Source: Sequoia sempervirens (lineage: Eukaryota; Streptophyta; Pinopsida; Cupressales; Cupressaceae). Taken from it: DNA of 64,000 nucleotides. Below, in pieces: positions 11,562-22,922 of this stretch. The notes beneath the pieces were generated by a model. That model was not told the origin of the DNA, did not search any database, and was given only the letters and a program-made list of their open reading frames with translations. Position 1 is the stretch's first letter, and the number at the start of each line of letters is the position of its first letter. The stretch covers positions 1 through 64,000 of the forward strand of contig VDFB02254976.1 of assembly GCA_007258455.2 (NCBI GenBank), given 5' to 3'. A program made the position numbers and the translations under genes.

Positions 11562-14500
11562 ATGGCTCCTCTTATGTTGTTCTGTTTCATGCTTTCCATC
11601 TTCTCGATCTCCGGTCTTCCTCACTCTCTCGATAATCTCTCTCACCAACAACAACATTTACTCTTACAATTCAAAGCTGCCATTTCGAACAACAACAAAA
11701 CTTCACTGGCAGACTAGACCCCCCTTCGCCCCCTCTGCAATTGAACTGCGTTACCTGTGATCCCTCTTCTCACTCTATCCTCGCTCTCAATGTATCCTAC
11801 ATGAATTTAGATGGCACCATTTCTCCTGTTCTTGGGAATTTTTCCTATCTCCAATCGCTCGATCTCTCCAGCAATGCTCTCACTGGTCACATTCCACCTC
11901 AAGTTGGTCAGCTTCGCCATCTGCAGATACTCTGGCTAGACGAGAATAAACTACAAGGAATCATTCCGCCCTCTCTCTCAGCTTGCCGCAGTTTGTTATC
12001 GCTGGCACTCTCCCGTAACCAATTGCATGGCAGAATTCCGCCAGAGCTGGGTCTCCTCCCAAGTTTGAATTACCCCGACTTGGCAGTAAACAATCTCACC
12101 GGTATCTTACCCCCCTCTTTAGGAAATCTATCCACCTTAGTTACATTTGATGTGGCAGACAATGATCTCACAGGTACCATTCCTCTTGAATTGGGAGCCC
12201 TGGCTCAACTACAGGTGCTACTCCTTTATACAAATCAGTTGTCAGGCCCCATTCCCAGCTCTTTGGGAAATCTGTCTGCCTTGATTAAATTAGAATTGGC
12301 AAGAAACCATCTGCAAGGTCCCATTCCCCCTGAAGTGGGAATGCTCACTCACCTGAAGGTACTTGATCTCTTTGAAAACCACTTATCAGGCAACATTCCC
12401 TTCTCCTTATCAAATCTGTCAAAGTTGAATGTATTGGATTTAGATCAAAACCAGCTGAGCGGCCATATTCCGTGGGAAATTGGTACCAAGCTCACCAATT
12501 TGCAAATCCTTAGTTTATGGGGAAATCAGCTCAGTGGAAACATACCAAACTCCATTGGAAATTGTTCCAATCTCACACGACTCAATTTAAACAGCAACAA
12601 GCTCAGTGGAATGGTGCCAAAGGAGCTTGGTAAGCTGAGCCTCCTTACCCGCCTTTACTTATAACAGAACCATCTTGTTAGTACCAGCAGAAACACATTG
12701 GCTTTTTTCACTGCTCTCACAAATTGCTCCCACTTGGAAAAGATAACACCTGTCATACAATCGTATTACAGGTATATTGCCTCCATCCATCGGTCAACTG
12801 TCTTCCAATCTCTCTTTCTTGACTTTAGAATACAACATGATAAGTGGAACCATACCTCAACAAATTGCTAATCTGACAAATTTATCCTTCTTAGACTTGG
12901 GCAATAATCTTTTCAGCGGCAGTATCCCATTTGTAATCAAAAGATTCCACAAGTTGGAAAGATTGTATTTAGATGGGAACAAATTAGAAGGAAGCATTCC
13001 GGGGGAAATAGGTCAAATGGAACGTCTCGGACTCCTGAACCTTCGTCACAACCACCTATCTGGAAAAATACCAGATTCTCTTTGTAGCTCCCAACAGCTA
13101 CGATATCTTTATTTTCAGCGCAACAATTTATCAGGGGAGATCCCTGCTAGTTTAAAGCAATGCCAGAAGTTGGAGCTCCTTGACTTATCTTACAATAAAC
13201 TAGGGGGAAGGATACCTCGTGAAGTCATTGCCAGCCTCAAAAACCTACACTTATATCTTAATCTTTCTTGGAATTCTTTCCAAGGGTTCTTGCCCCAGGA
13301 GATCAGTAAAATTGTAATGGCTCAAGCCATAGAGATCTCTGGAAATCGACTTACTGGGGTGATTCCAAATGCTCTTGGAGACTGCACAGCACTAGAGCAT
13401 CTAAATCTGTCCCACAATGCCTTTGAAGGTCCAATACCAAATTCGCTCTCCAAATTACAAAATCTCCAAGAAATTGATGTTTCTTTCAATAATTTGTCAG
13501 GTCAAATTCCAGGAGGAGGGTTGTTTCCAAATAGAACTGTCACAGCATTGTTTATGGGAAACCTTGGCCTATGTGGCCCAAAAAACTATTCATTGCCTCC
13601 ATGCCCAAATCAAACCCAGAGAACACAACCACTGCTCGGAAAAATAGTCTTATCGCTTGTTGGAACCATTGCGTTTGTATTATGCACTTTCATTATAGGA
13701 ATTCTATGGAGGCAGAAATTTTCAAGAAAACCATTCCGTCTCTCAAACTTTATTTTTCAAAGGCTCAGCTATCAAAAAATTTCTTATGAAGATCTTGTCA
13801 TTGCAACATCTGGATTTGATGAGGCAAACTTGATTGGAGTGGGTAACTTCGGATCAGTATACAAAGGCATTTTGAGGGATGGTAAGATGGTTGCCATTAA
13901 GGCTCTTAATTTGCAGAATGAAGAAGCTCACAAGAGCTTTAAAACATAATGCAAACTCTTAGGGAGGATTCGGCACCGTAACCTCATCAGAATCATAAGT
14001 GCATTTTACTACCCTGGCTTACAAGGTTTGGTTCTTCAATTTGCATCTAATGGAAGCTTGGAAAAGCATTTGCACCTTGACAGAGATGATCAGGGCTTTT
14101 GTGAATTGGGATTCAGTGAGTGTTTGACCATTGCTATAGATGTAGCCCATGGAATGGAATATTTACATCATGGTTGTCCTTTACAAATTGTGCACTGTGA
14201 TTTAAAACCTAGCAATGTGCTCCTGGATGCCAATATGACAGCTCTCGTCACTGATTTTGGTATATCCCGTTTAACTAGTACTCCAAGTTCCACAGATTCA
14301 CTAAGTACAACAACATTTGCACTTAGAGGATCAATTGGCTATATTGCTCCAAGTAATATTTTAGAAATTTTCATTACATTAAGATTAGCATTTCTGTTAA
14401 TATCCTTTTCAGAATTTTATGAACAAAATCGATTGCAGAGTATGGATTGGGTGGGAGTGTTTCTATAAAGGGAGATGTTTACAGTTATGGAATTCTAATA

Positions 14501-14875
14501 TTAGAGATGCTTACAAGGAAGAGGCCAAGTGATGACATGTTTGTAGGAGACCTGAACTTGCAAAAGTGGGTGAGGTCGGCTTTTCCAAATAGAATGGCAG
14601 ATATTGTTGATAGGAGGTTGCTGAGTGATGTGAATGCAAACATGGAAGAGAATGGATTTCTTCTTTCTTTCATTCATTTTGGATTGCTTTGCACCAATGA
14701 ATCACCAAGAGAACGACCCTCCATGAGAGATGTAGCCAGGGCCTTGGAGAACCTCAAGATAGCTTTCACAGGAAATGCAGCCGCTTCCAATTTAGCATCT
14801 ACCATATCAGACCTCGTAGGCAATACCAATCCCACTACTTTAGCAGCATATGATAGTCAAAGTTCAACATTTTAG
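11562..14875 (+). pseudogene. LRR receptor-like kinase pseudogene (class XII / non-RD type)
   Basis: In an intact relative this would be a plasma-membrane receptor sensing a ligand through leucine-rich repeats. The ATG at 11562 opens a hydrophobic signal peptide (MAPLMLFCFML). An N-terminal LRR cap and more than 20 LRRs follow (about 11750-13560), then a transmembrane segment (~13645-13710) and a kinase domain. Visible kinase motifs are GVGNFGSVYKG, VAIK, HCD at 14193 (non-RD, as in many immune receptors) and DFG at 14253. Lesions: an in-frame stop near 11715 plus a frameshift before 11741; a stop at 12662; a stop and frameshift near 12744; and a stop at 13947. The kinase is split by an 86-bp GT-AG intron (14353-14438). 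Splicing would give PKY where the family has PEY, so the APE glutamate is lost. The 3' end is 62 bp from a copia insertion. It resembles FLS2/EFR/Xa21-type receptors in architecture; the ligand is unknown. Confidence 0.93.
14353..14438 (+). other. Intron in the kinase domain of the LRR kinase
   Basis: The donor GTAATA and acceptor TTGCAG bracket 86 bp. The upstream exon ends in the frame of ...GSIGYIAP and the downstream exon resumes with YG.GGSVSIKGDVYSYG. This is the conserved intron position of class XII LRR kinases. The last exon base before GT is A where the family codon (GAG) implies G. This weakens the donor and turns the APE glutamate into lysine. Confidence 0.85.
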
Positions 14876-14937
14876 ATGTTTGAGTTCCATTAGCTATTCA
14901 AATTTTATCTTCTCTCTCAAGCTTGTCTACTTCCATG

Positions 14938-15655
14938 TGTTGAGAATTGTGTCTCAACCTTGCAAGCTTTTTCCAGAAAATTCTAGAATTTGTTTGTGGT
15001 AGTTCTCCACATGTTTATGTGTTGGAAAAAGGTGTATGAGTTGTTAAAAAATGTGCCTTGTCCCTAGTAGAATATAGGAGGGCTATTTTTAGAGTATAAA
15101 CAACTCATTGTATAACTTTTATGGGGGTCTAAACTAGAGGACAAAATTATGGACGAAAATGCTATTTTAACTTGGTTGTTTTCCCATCTTGGAGTTACAA
15201 ATGGCAAGTGGGTAACATGTGGCATGGTTGTTTTTCCCATGGTTTTGGCCCATGGTTTTGTAAAACCACAAATGGTTTCCAGGTTGTAAATCACTATAAA
15301 AGGAGGGCTTGGGGAGGTGTTTGAATCATCGAGTTCAGTTTGCAAGACTGGGTGCTACAAGGAGTCTCTCCAAGTCCGAGTTCGAGTTGTGGTGATGTGC
15401 TCCTGTAAGAACTTGCATTGCAAGTGTATTGTAATCTTCTTGATTTGATAATACATTGTGCGGGTTTTGGAGGGTGGGGTTTTTCTCCCGGAAGGGTTTC
15501 CCCACGGTAATTACTATGTTATGTGTTTATTGTGATATTTCATTTATGCATGTTTATTTGTCCATTGAAATCTCTGTAATAGTTAGCTGAATTTGCATAA
15601 TCGTCATCTCAAGATTAGTGTAGGAAGCGATTCCACACACCTTTGCTTCCTTACA
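14938..15655 (+). repeat. 5' LTR of copia element
   Basis: Starts TGTTGAGAATTG and ends CTTCCTTACA, 718 bp. A TATA-like CTATAAAAGG near 15293 marks the probable promoter. The LTR is followed directly by AG and the primer-binding site. Confidence 0.95.
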
Positions 15656-15777
15656 AGTGGTATCAGAGCCTGGCCAGTTTTGGTTCTATTTGTTGGGTAA
15701 AAGGTTTTTTGAGCTAATCAAGGTTTGAGTGGGAGCTTGTGCAGAGGTTTTCATTTCTGTATTACAGGATTGCGAAG

Positions 15778-16290
15778 ATGGCAAGCATATCAGGGAGGAT
15801 TGATGTAGAAAAGTTTTCTGGCACAAACTTTGAGATGTGGAAGTTGAAGATGGAAGATCTATTAATTGATCAAGATCTATGGGATGCGGTGGATGAGAAT
15901 ACGTTGAGGCCCGCAGATCCAACTTTAGCTGCACAATATGATGTGACTAATAGAAAAGCTAAAGGTCTCATCAGATTGTGTCTTGCAGATTCAATTCTGA
16001 TTAATGTCCATAAAGAATCTATTGCAAAGAAGCTTTGGAAGAAGCTAAGTGAGATCTACCAAGCAAAATCACTTGTGAATAAGATTTTCTTGAGGAAGTT
16101 GTATTCCTTGAGAATGGAAGAAGGTGGACGAATTTCTGAGCATCTTGAAACATTCAATATGTTGGTGACTCAGTTGACCTCAATTGGGGTTAAGATGGAT
16201 GAAGAAGAAAGGTGTCAAACTTTGTTGTGTTCGTTGCCAGACTCATGGGACAGCCTTGTTATGGCCATAGGGAGCACTTCAGTTTCTTGA
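15778..16290 (+). pseudogene. gag: copia gag, N-terminal part
   Basis: The ATG at 15778 gives a capsid of the UBN2 type found in plant copia elements: an MASISG start, F.G.NF..WK, ALWDAV-like and K.W..L...Y blocks, then a SLPDSWD motif near the end. The frame stops at 16288. The expected continuation (LKMEDV...) is in the next frame, so a small indel near 16285 disrupts gag. In an active element this protein packages RNA into virus-like particles. Confidence 0.9.
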
Positions 16291-16886
16291 AGATGGAGGA
16301 CGTTGTTGGTTCTCTACTTTCTGAGGAGATGAGAAGGAAGGTCTCTCTGAATGCCAAAGAGGCTTTGAGTGTTCGAGGAAGACCAAAAGAAAGAGGCAAG
16401 AACGAAAAGCAGTATGGTCGTTCTAAGTCCAAGAATAAGGGGAGATCAAAATCTCCTGGTAAGTCCAAGGCAATCTGCTGGAATTGTGGCAAACCTGGAC
16501 ACTTCCGAAAGGACTGCAAAGAGGAGAAGAAGAAGAAGAAGAAGCAAGATTCTGATTCTGAGTCCGAGCAGGAAGATGGAGATGCTTTCATCACAGCCTT
16601 GGCCACTCATGCAGGTGACAATGCATGGTTGATAGACTTAGGTGCATCTTTTCACATGACTCCTAATAGAAACTGGTTTAGTAAGTATGAAAATTTTGAT
16701 GGTGGTAAGGTGTATTTGGGTGATAACTCTGTTCTTGATATTGTTGGTCGTGGAAGTATTCATGTGAAATTTTTTGATGGTAGAATTAGAAGATTTGATG
16801 GTGTCTTGCATATCCTGGGACTAGCAAGAAATTTGTTATCTGTTAGCAAACTAATAGATGTGGGTGTGCTTGTACAGTTTTCTTAA
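16288..16886 (+). pseudogene. gag: copia gag zinc knuckle and protease, frameshifted
   Basis: After the frameshift the reading continues with a basic linker and a CCHC zinc knuckle (CWNCGKPGHFRKDC). A lysine run and acidic serine-rich tract follow, then the aspartic protease. The protease active-site text is WLIDLGASFHM where the family has D-S-G-A-S, so the residue after the catalytic Asp is Leu. A stop at 16884 interrupts the frame; coding resumes in the same frame afterward. Confidence 0.88.
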
Positions 16887-16892
16887 ACATGT

Positions 16893-17906
16893 GTGAAAAT
16901 GGTGAGAGGTGCTATGGTATTAGTAAGAGGAAGCAGATTGGGTACATTGTACCAGCTTGATGCATGCACGGTTGAGTGCAATAGTACTTCTGATAAGATT
17001 GTGAAAATGACTACTTTGTTGGAGAAGGAGAGGGTTTCTTTTTCAACAAATGGTCGTGGTTTTTGGGTACCCAAGGGTGCTCTATCTACCGAATCAAAGT
17101 TACCTGTAGAGAAGACCATGTTATGGCACCAAAGACTCGGCCACATAGGTGAGAAGGGTCTACGGACCTTGAAAAATAAAAACCTTGTTGATGGGTTGAA
17201 TGACTGCAATCTTGAGTTCGATTTTTGTGAGCATTGTATCTATGGTAAACAAAATTGTATTCAATTTTACTCGAGTTCTCATAAGTCTTCATGTATTTTG
17301 GATCTTATCTATTCAGATGTATTTGGTCCAGTTGATGTTTCTTCTATTGGTAGATCAGTTTATTATGTTTCTTTCATTGATGATTTTAGTAGAACATGGG
17401 ATTATTTTCTTAGGAGTAAAGCTGAAGTTTCCAGTCATTTCAAAGAATTTAAAGCAATGGTTGAGTTGCAGACTGGAAAGAAGATAAAGTGTTTGAGAAC
17501 TGATAATGGTGATTATTTCCTGGTTATTGCCTTATATGTTGATGGCATGTTATTTATTGGCAAAGGAAAAGGTTTGATTGCAGAGTTAAAATCTCAGCTC
17601 TCAGCAAAGTTTGAAATGAAAGATCTTGGTGCAGCAAGGCATATTCTGGGAATGGAGATTATAAGAGATAGGAAAAATAGAAAGCTTTGGCTAGGCCAGA
17701 GTAAGTATGTTGGTACTATTCTGAGAAGATTCAATATGCAGGATTCCAGACCATTGAGTGTTCCTGTTACTATGGGAACAAAGCTTTCTAGCTCACAGTG
17801 TCCTACATCCCCATTGGAGATGGAAGAGATGAGTCGAGTACCATATCAGAGTGTTGTTGGAAGTTTGATGTATGCTATGGTCTGTACAAGACTAGACATT
17901 GCCTAA
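16893..17906 (+). pseudogene. pol: copia integrase fused by deletion to C-terminal RT
   Basis: The first part is integrase: the HHCC zinc finger (WHQRLGH...C..C, about 17124-17240), the first catalytic Asp region (SDVFGPV) and the second near RTDNGDYF. Directly after that, near 17516, the frame continues with LYVDGMLFIGKGKG, which belongs to the RT palm. The integrase C-terminus and the RT fingers are therefore missing, yet the frame is kept. The RT catalytic box reads YVDG instead of YVDD. A stop at 17904 sits where the family has Gln. Confidence 0.9.
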
Positions 17907-18512
17907 GCAGTGGGAGTACTTTCCCGTTACATGTCTAATCCAGGAAGAGCACATTGGGATGCAGTAAAAAGAGTTTTCAGATACTTGTGGGGTACCTCAG
18001 AGTACTCTATATGTTTTCATGGAACTAAAAATGAGCATTCCTTGGATATTCAAGGCTACGTGGATTCAGACTGGGCCGGTGATGTTGATATAAGAAGATC
18101 CACCAGTGCATATGTGTTTACATTATTCGGTGGTGCAATCAGTTGGATGAGCAAGCGACAAGCTGTGGTCGCTTTGTCCACTACAGAGGCAGAGTATATG
18201 GCAGCTACTCATGCCTGCAAGGAAGCCATCTAGCTAAAGAGATTGTGTTCAGATATAGAGTTCAAACAGGGTGCAGTGACAATTTATAGTGGCAGTCAAA
18301 GTGCAATCTGCCTAGCGAAGAACCCGACATTTCATGCCAAGACCAAGCACATTGATATCATTTTGTGAGAGATATGGTCGAGGACGGCAAGGTGAAGCTG
18401 GAGAAGGTGGAGACTTTGGTGAATGTTGCTGATGCATTAACTAAGCCCATGAGCACAGAGAAATTCAGATGGTGTTCAGAGTCTATGGGGCTCTCAGCCC
18501 CTAGCAGTTAAG
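17907..18512 (+). pseudogene. pol: copia RNase H
   Basis: Continues the pol frame after the stop at 17904. It has VLSRYMSNPG, the RNase H region DSDWAGDVD.RRSTSAYVF, and STTEAEYMA. A stop at 18231 replaces the Trp expected after EAI. A small indel near 18358 shifts the last segment (VRDMVEDGKVKLEKV...ADALTKPM), which ends near 18510. RNase H would remove template RNA during reverse transcription. Confidence 0.9.
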
Positions 18513-18566
18513 TCCATGACACTTTGGATCCCCTGACTCTTGCAAGGTGTTCAACAAGTGGAAGAA

Positions 18567-19280
18567 TGTTGAAAATTGTGTCTCAACCTTGCAAGCTTTT
18601 CTAGAAAATTCTAGAATTTGTTTGTGGTAGTTCTCCACATGTTTATGTGTTGGAAAAAGGTGTATGAGTTGTTAAAAAATGTGCCTTGTCCCTAGTAGAA
18701 TATAGGAGGGCTATTTTTAGAGTATAAACTCATTGTATAACTTTTATGGGGGTCTAAACTAGAGGACAAAATTATGGACGAAAATGCTATTTTAACTTGG
18801 TTGTTTTCCCATCTTGGAGTTACAAATGGCAAGTGGGTAACATGTGGCATGGTTGTTTTTCCCATGGTTTTGGCCCATGGTTTTGTAAAACCACAAATGG
18901 TTTCCAGGTTGTAAATCACTATAAAAGGAGGGCTTGGGGAGGTGTTTGAATCATCGAGTTCAGTTTGCAAGACTGGGTGCTACAAGGAGTCTCTCCGAGT
19001 CCGAGTTCAAGTTGTGGTGATGCGCTTTTGTAAGAACTTGCATTGCAAGTGTATTGTAATCTTCTTGATTTGATAATACATTGTGCGGGTTTTGGAGGGT
19101 GGGGTTTTTCTCCCGGAAGGGTTTCCCCGCGGTAATTACTATGTTATGTGTTTATTGTGATATTTCATTTATGCATGTTTATTTGTCCATTGAAATCTCT
19201 GTAATAGTTAGCTGAATTTGCATAATCGTCCTCTCAAGATTAGTGTAGGAAGCGATTCCATGCACCTTTGCTTCCTTACA
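18567..19280 (+). repeat. 3' LTR of copia element
   Basis: 714 bp, TGTTGAAAATTG...CCTTACA, matching the 5' LTR almost base for base. It is followed by the target duplication CCATG. Confidence 0.95.
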
Positions 19281-19285
19281 CCATG

Positions 19286-20620
19286 CAAAATCCTCGGGTT
19301 AAATTGTAATTCTTTAAATAAGAAAGATGTTCCAAATCATGTGCATACATTCTACTAGTTGAGAAAGTGCATATTACTGAAATGGTTTAAAACGTCTAAT
19401 ATGTTGTCTTATCATGACGCTTCCTTTCATCATATCCCCAACTTTTTTAATTTCATTTGCTCCTCGATATTTATTATTGCATGCTAAAACAACTATGAAA
19501 TATTCATGTCCAGAGGATTATTCATTATTCTCCAAGCTCAAAAAGATAAGAACAATCTGCATGTTATGAAATATTCATATTCAGAAAGGATGAATTACGA
19601 ACAAAAATTTGAAGATAATCCATTTTTAAATTTGTTTGAATAATTTGGAACAGCTTTAAAGAATGGATCCTGGGGCTGTTTCTAGGTATATTTAGATTTT
19701 AAGATCTATATTCAGATATCATATAGTTGCATATATAATTGAGTATTTATGGTAAAAAATATATCTAACATTATGTCAATTGTATCAGAGATATAGCTAC
19801 TATTGTTGGATGAGTATTGTATATTCTTCATGTTTAAAATTGAATGTTTGCAATGCTAAATTATCTTACTGTACTGAATTTTTTATCTGAAAAGTTTTCT
19901 CAAAATAAAAATTTATGTATTGTCTTTAGTTTCTATTATTGTTTCAAATTTTATATACACCCTATTTCTCTTATTTTCCTTACAACAATGAACTTACAAA
20001 CATTACCTGGATATTATCTTTGAATTTCCTGTGATAGTATTAAAAAGTTGTCTTAATTGGCCATGTTAAAGAAATATGCATCACTCTGCTACCAATTTGA
20101 TAAAGAGGATAATGCCACCAATTTAGCAATATCAATCGCATTCGAACTGAATTTAACATAAGCCTGCTATGAAGATTTCTTAAGTTATGTGTCATTCGCT
20201 GCCCATTTATTCACCTTCACTGTCACTTCATTTATGGGAAAAATGAAGGCATTCATGATTAACATCATGCATTTTTCTTTATATCTGTTTGCATAATAAA
20301 CTGCAATTGTGTGTGCAGGTTTTTCTAGACCAAGTTTAGGTTTTTTTTAGTTTGTATTAGCTGATCGATGTATTGTAAAGCATGTTTTAATTTGTGTTTT
20401 TTTTTCCATGCAGCTATTCTGCATGAGATCTTAATTTAGCTTGCATTCATTAAAACTCTTCCATTTTATATGTGCGCTGCTTCTACAGAGATAAAGACGC
20501 TTTAATAATATAGTAAAAAAAAATCAGCTTTGTTGTTCGCTCTGTTTTTAGCAGATCTATTGATTTTTTTTTCTATTTTCATTTTCAGTTTAGTATAAGA
20601 GTTTTAGATTCTTGTCTTTC
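19286..20620. other. Flank of the copia insertion and probable decayed LTR
   Basis: No coding region is visible. The distal part probably contains the 5' LTR of the decayed copia that follows, because a degenerate primer-binding site (TTTGGTATTAAAG, 20622 onward) lies at its end. The LTR start was not found. Confidence 0.4.
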
Positions 20621-20703
20621 ATTTGGTATTAAAGTAGGTTGTAGAATTTATTTTTATGCAGGTAGCAACTTCAAGACAACATTTTTTTCCAAGAAATATC
20701 AAA

Positions 20704-21714
20704 ATGGCAAATGGTGGTAATTTTCCATTCGAACTTTTGTTGTTTATCGGAGACAACTATGAATATTATAGTATAAAGATGAAGAGCCTACTATTATCCC
20801 AAGAACTCTCGGAGTTAGTAGAAGTAGGATATAATGACCCTAAAGACCAAACTGACTTAACAACAAATCAACGAAATTAGTTGAAAGAAGACAAAAAGGA
20901 CAATCAAGCTCCATTCACCATCCAATCTGCATTGGATATTTCAATTTTTCCCCATATTGTTGGTATGAAAAAGTCAAAGGATGCATGGGAGGCTCTACAA
21001 ATTGCATACCAAGGATCTGACAAAGTAAGATTGGTAAAACTTCAAACCTTTCGAAGAGATTTTGAAAATTTAAGGATGAAAGAAGTTGAGTGTATTCAAT
21101 AATTTATTACTAGGGCTCAAGACATTGTGAACCATCTTAAAACTCAAGGGGAAAGTGTCATAGAGCAAAAAATTATAGAATTTTTTTGGAGATCTCTTCC
21201 TCCAAAATTTGATCCAGTGGTGATAGTCGTTGAAGAAAGTAAAGATCTAACCACATTCAAAGTTGCAGAGTTGATAGGCTCTTTGCAATTTCATGAGAAG
21301 TGTATGTAATGTTCTATGGAGAACCTAGTGCAAGCCTTCCAATTTACTATAAGAATTGAAGAGAAATCTATAACCCACTCCTCTCACTCAAATAAATCTC
21401 ATGAGGAGCCTTTTATAACTAAAGGATGTGTTAGAGGAAGAGGAAGAGGAAGAGGAAGAGGAAGAGGAAGAGGAAGAATTTTTGTGGATCATAGAAGCAT
21501 CCAATGCAAATATTGTGAAAGGTATGGACACTATGAATCTAAATGTAGAAAAAAAATCTGATTTGAATAAGTCAAGAGCCAATATACTAAAGAGTCTTTT
21601 GAGGATGCAAAGCACTCCACATTTTTACATGCAATTTGGCAAAAGAACCTACAAAATGTGTGGTTCGTGAATAGCGGTTGCTCAAATCATATGATAGGTA
21701 AATCTAATCTCTAA
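20704..21714 (+). pseudogene. gag: copia gag and protease start, nonsense-riddled single frame
   Basis: One frame runs from ATG 20704 through capsid (MKSLLLSQELSELVE, KDAWEALQ.AYQG, F..L.MKE), an Arg-Gly repeat encoded by a GGAAGA array (21433-21480) and a zinc knuckle CKYCERYGHYESKC, to a protease core WFVNSGCSNHM (family D-S-G-C-S-N-H-M; the Asp is Asn here). It is interrupted by stops at about 20878, 21100, 21307, 21559 and 21568, but no frameshift is needed. Confidence 0.85.
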
Positions 21715-22111
21715 GTCAATTTAAATGAATCTATGAGAATTCAAGTAAAATTTAGTGATGATAAAGAAGTTGATGTAATGGGAAAAGGTACCCTTGCAAT
21801 GAAAAGTAAGTGTTCAAGGAAATATGCATCCACCCAAGATAATTTCCACATAACCCAAATAGAGAAATCTATGCAAACAAGTATTCAGAATCCATATGCA
21901 AAAGAATAGACAACATACCCATGAAAAGATGATACAAGAAATATGGGTCAATGAATTTGACTCGTAAAACTACACAGATGAATCCTAATAACAATATCAC
22001 AATTTGACACACTGTGGGAAATACCTCAAGACTACTTACCAATTGATGAGCTAAAAGGGCTCTATAATGAATGGTTCATAAGGCACAATACTTGCTAAAT
22101 GTTTTGCAAAT

Positions 22112-22225
22112 GGGGTTGCAAGCTAAGTGGGCTTAACCTTGTGGAAAATTCCAAGGTTAAGTGTGCTTTCAAGCTAGAGTAGTACTGGGATGGGTGACCT
22201 CCTGAGAAGGCTCAGTGCTTCACCT
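22112..22225 (+). pseudogene. 5S rRNA-like segment, unit 1
   Basis: It contains AAGGTTAAGTGTGCTTTC, then AGAGTAGTACTGGGATGGGTGACCTCC with the spacing of a 5S internal control region (box A, intermediate element, box C). The 5' third of 5S is not recognisable. A TT insertion follows box A. Many differences from functional 5S, so probably not a structural rRNA gene. Confidence 0.8.
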
Positions 22226-22447
22226 CTATGAGCATCACCTAGATGAAATGAGTGTTAAGTGGACCATTCATTATCATGAGAGATGAATCAATGAGTTTGA
22301 CTCGTAAAACTACATAGATGAATCCTAATAGCAATATCACAATTTGACATGTTGTGGGAAATACCTCCTACTTATCAATTGATGAGCTAAAGGGGCTCTA
22401 TAATAAATGGCTCATAAGGCACAACACTTGTTGAATGTTTTGCAAAT

Positions 22448-22560
22448 GAGGTTATAAGCTAAGTGGGCTTAACCTTGGGGAAAACTCCATGGTTAAGTGT
22501 GCTTGAGTTGGAGTAGTACTAGGATGGGTGACCTCCCAGGAAGGCCCAGTGCTTCACCTT
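22448..22560 (+). pseudogene. 5S rRNA-like segment, unit 2
   Basis: The best preserved copy: AACTCC, GGTTAAGTGTGCTTGAG, GAGTAGTACTAGGATGGGTG and ACCTCCCAGGAAGGCCC. Over the last ~74 nt I count roughly 16 differences from land-plant 5S, many of them C-to-T. The 5' 40 nt are not 5S-like. Confidence 0.82.
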
Positions 22561-22811
22561 TGTGAGCATCACCTAGATGAAATGAGTGCTAAGTGGACAA
22601 TTCATTATCATGAGAGATGGGTTCTTATGAACCACTACTCATGAAACATGATTCAATGAGTTTGACTCGTAAAACTACACAGTTGAATCCTAATAGCAAT
22701 ATCACAATTTGACACGTTGTGGGAAATACCTCCTACTTATCAATTGATGAGCTAAAGGGACTCTATAATGAATGGTTCATAAGGCACAACATTTGTTGAA
22801 GGTTTTGCAAA

Positions 22812-22922
22812 TGGGGTTGCAAGCTAAGTGGACATAACCTTGGGGAAATCTCCATGGTTAAGCGGCTTGAGCTAGCATAGTACAAGGATGGGTGACCTCC
22901 TAGGAAGGCCTAGTACTTCACC
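22812..22922 (+). pseudogene. 5S rRNA-like segment, unit 3
   Basis: Same layout with TGGTTAAGCGGCTTGAG and AAGGATGGGTGACCTCCTAG. It has lost bases in box A and in the intermediate element (CATAGTACA), so it is more degraded than unit 2. Confidence 0.78.

Larger units (their letters stand above)
14938..19280 (+). mobile_element. Ty1/copia LTR retrotransposon, internally deleted, with TSD CCATG
   Basis: A complete insertion with two ~715-bp LTRs that are nearly identical (about ten differences seen by eye). A methionine-tRNA primer-binding site TGGTATCAGAGC starts at 15658, and a purine-rich GTGGAAGAA precedes the 3' LTR. Target duplications CCATG lie at 14933-14937 and 19281-19285. It encodes gag, protease, part of integrase, part of RT, and RNase H. 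Several stops, frameshifts and a large deletion make it non-autonomous. Near-identical LTRs indicate a recent insertion relative to other elements here. It lies in the presumed 3' UTR or flank of the LRR kinase, in the same orientation. Confidence 0.96.

Noticed and set aside
15064..15345. Minus-strand ORF repeated at 18692-18970
   Set aside because: It is simply the two copia LTRs read in reverse.
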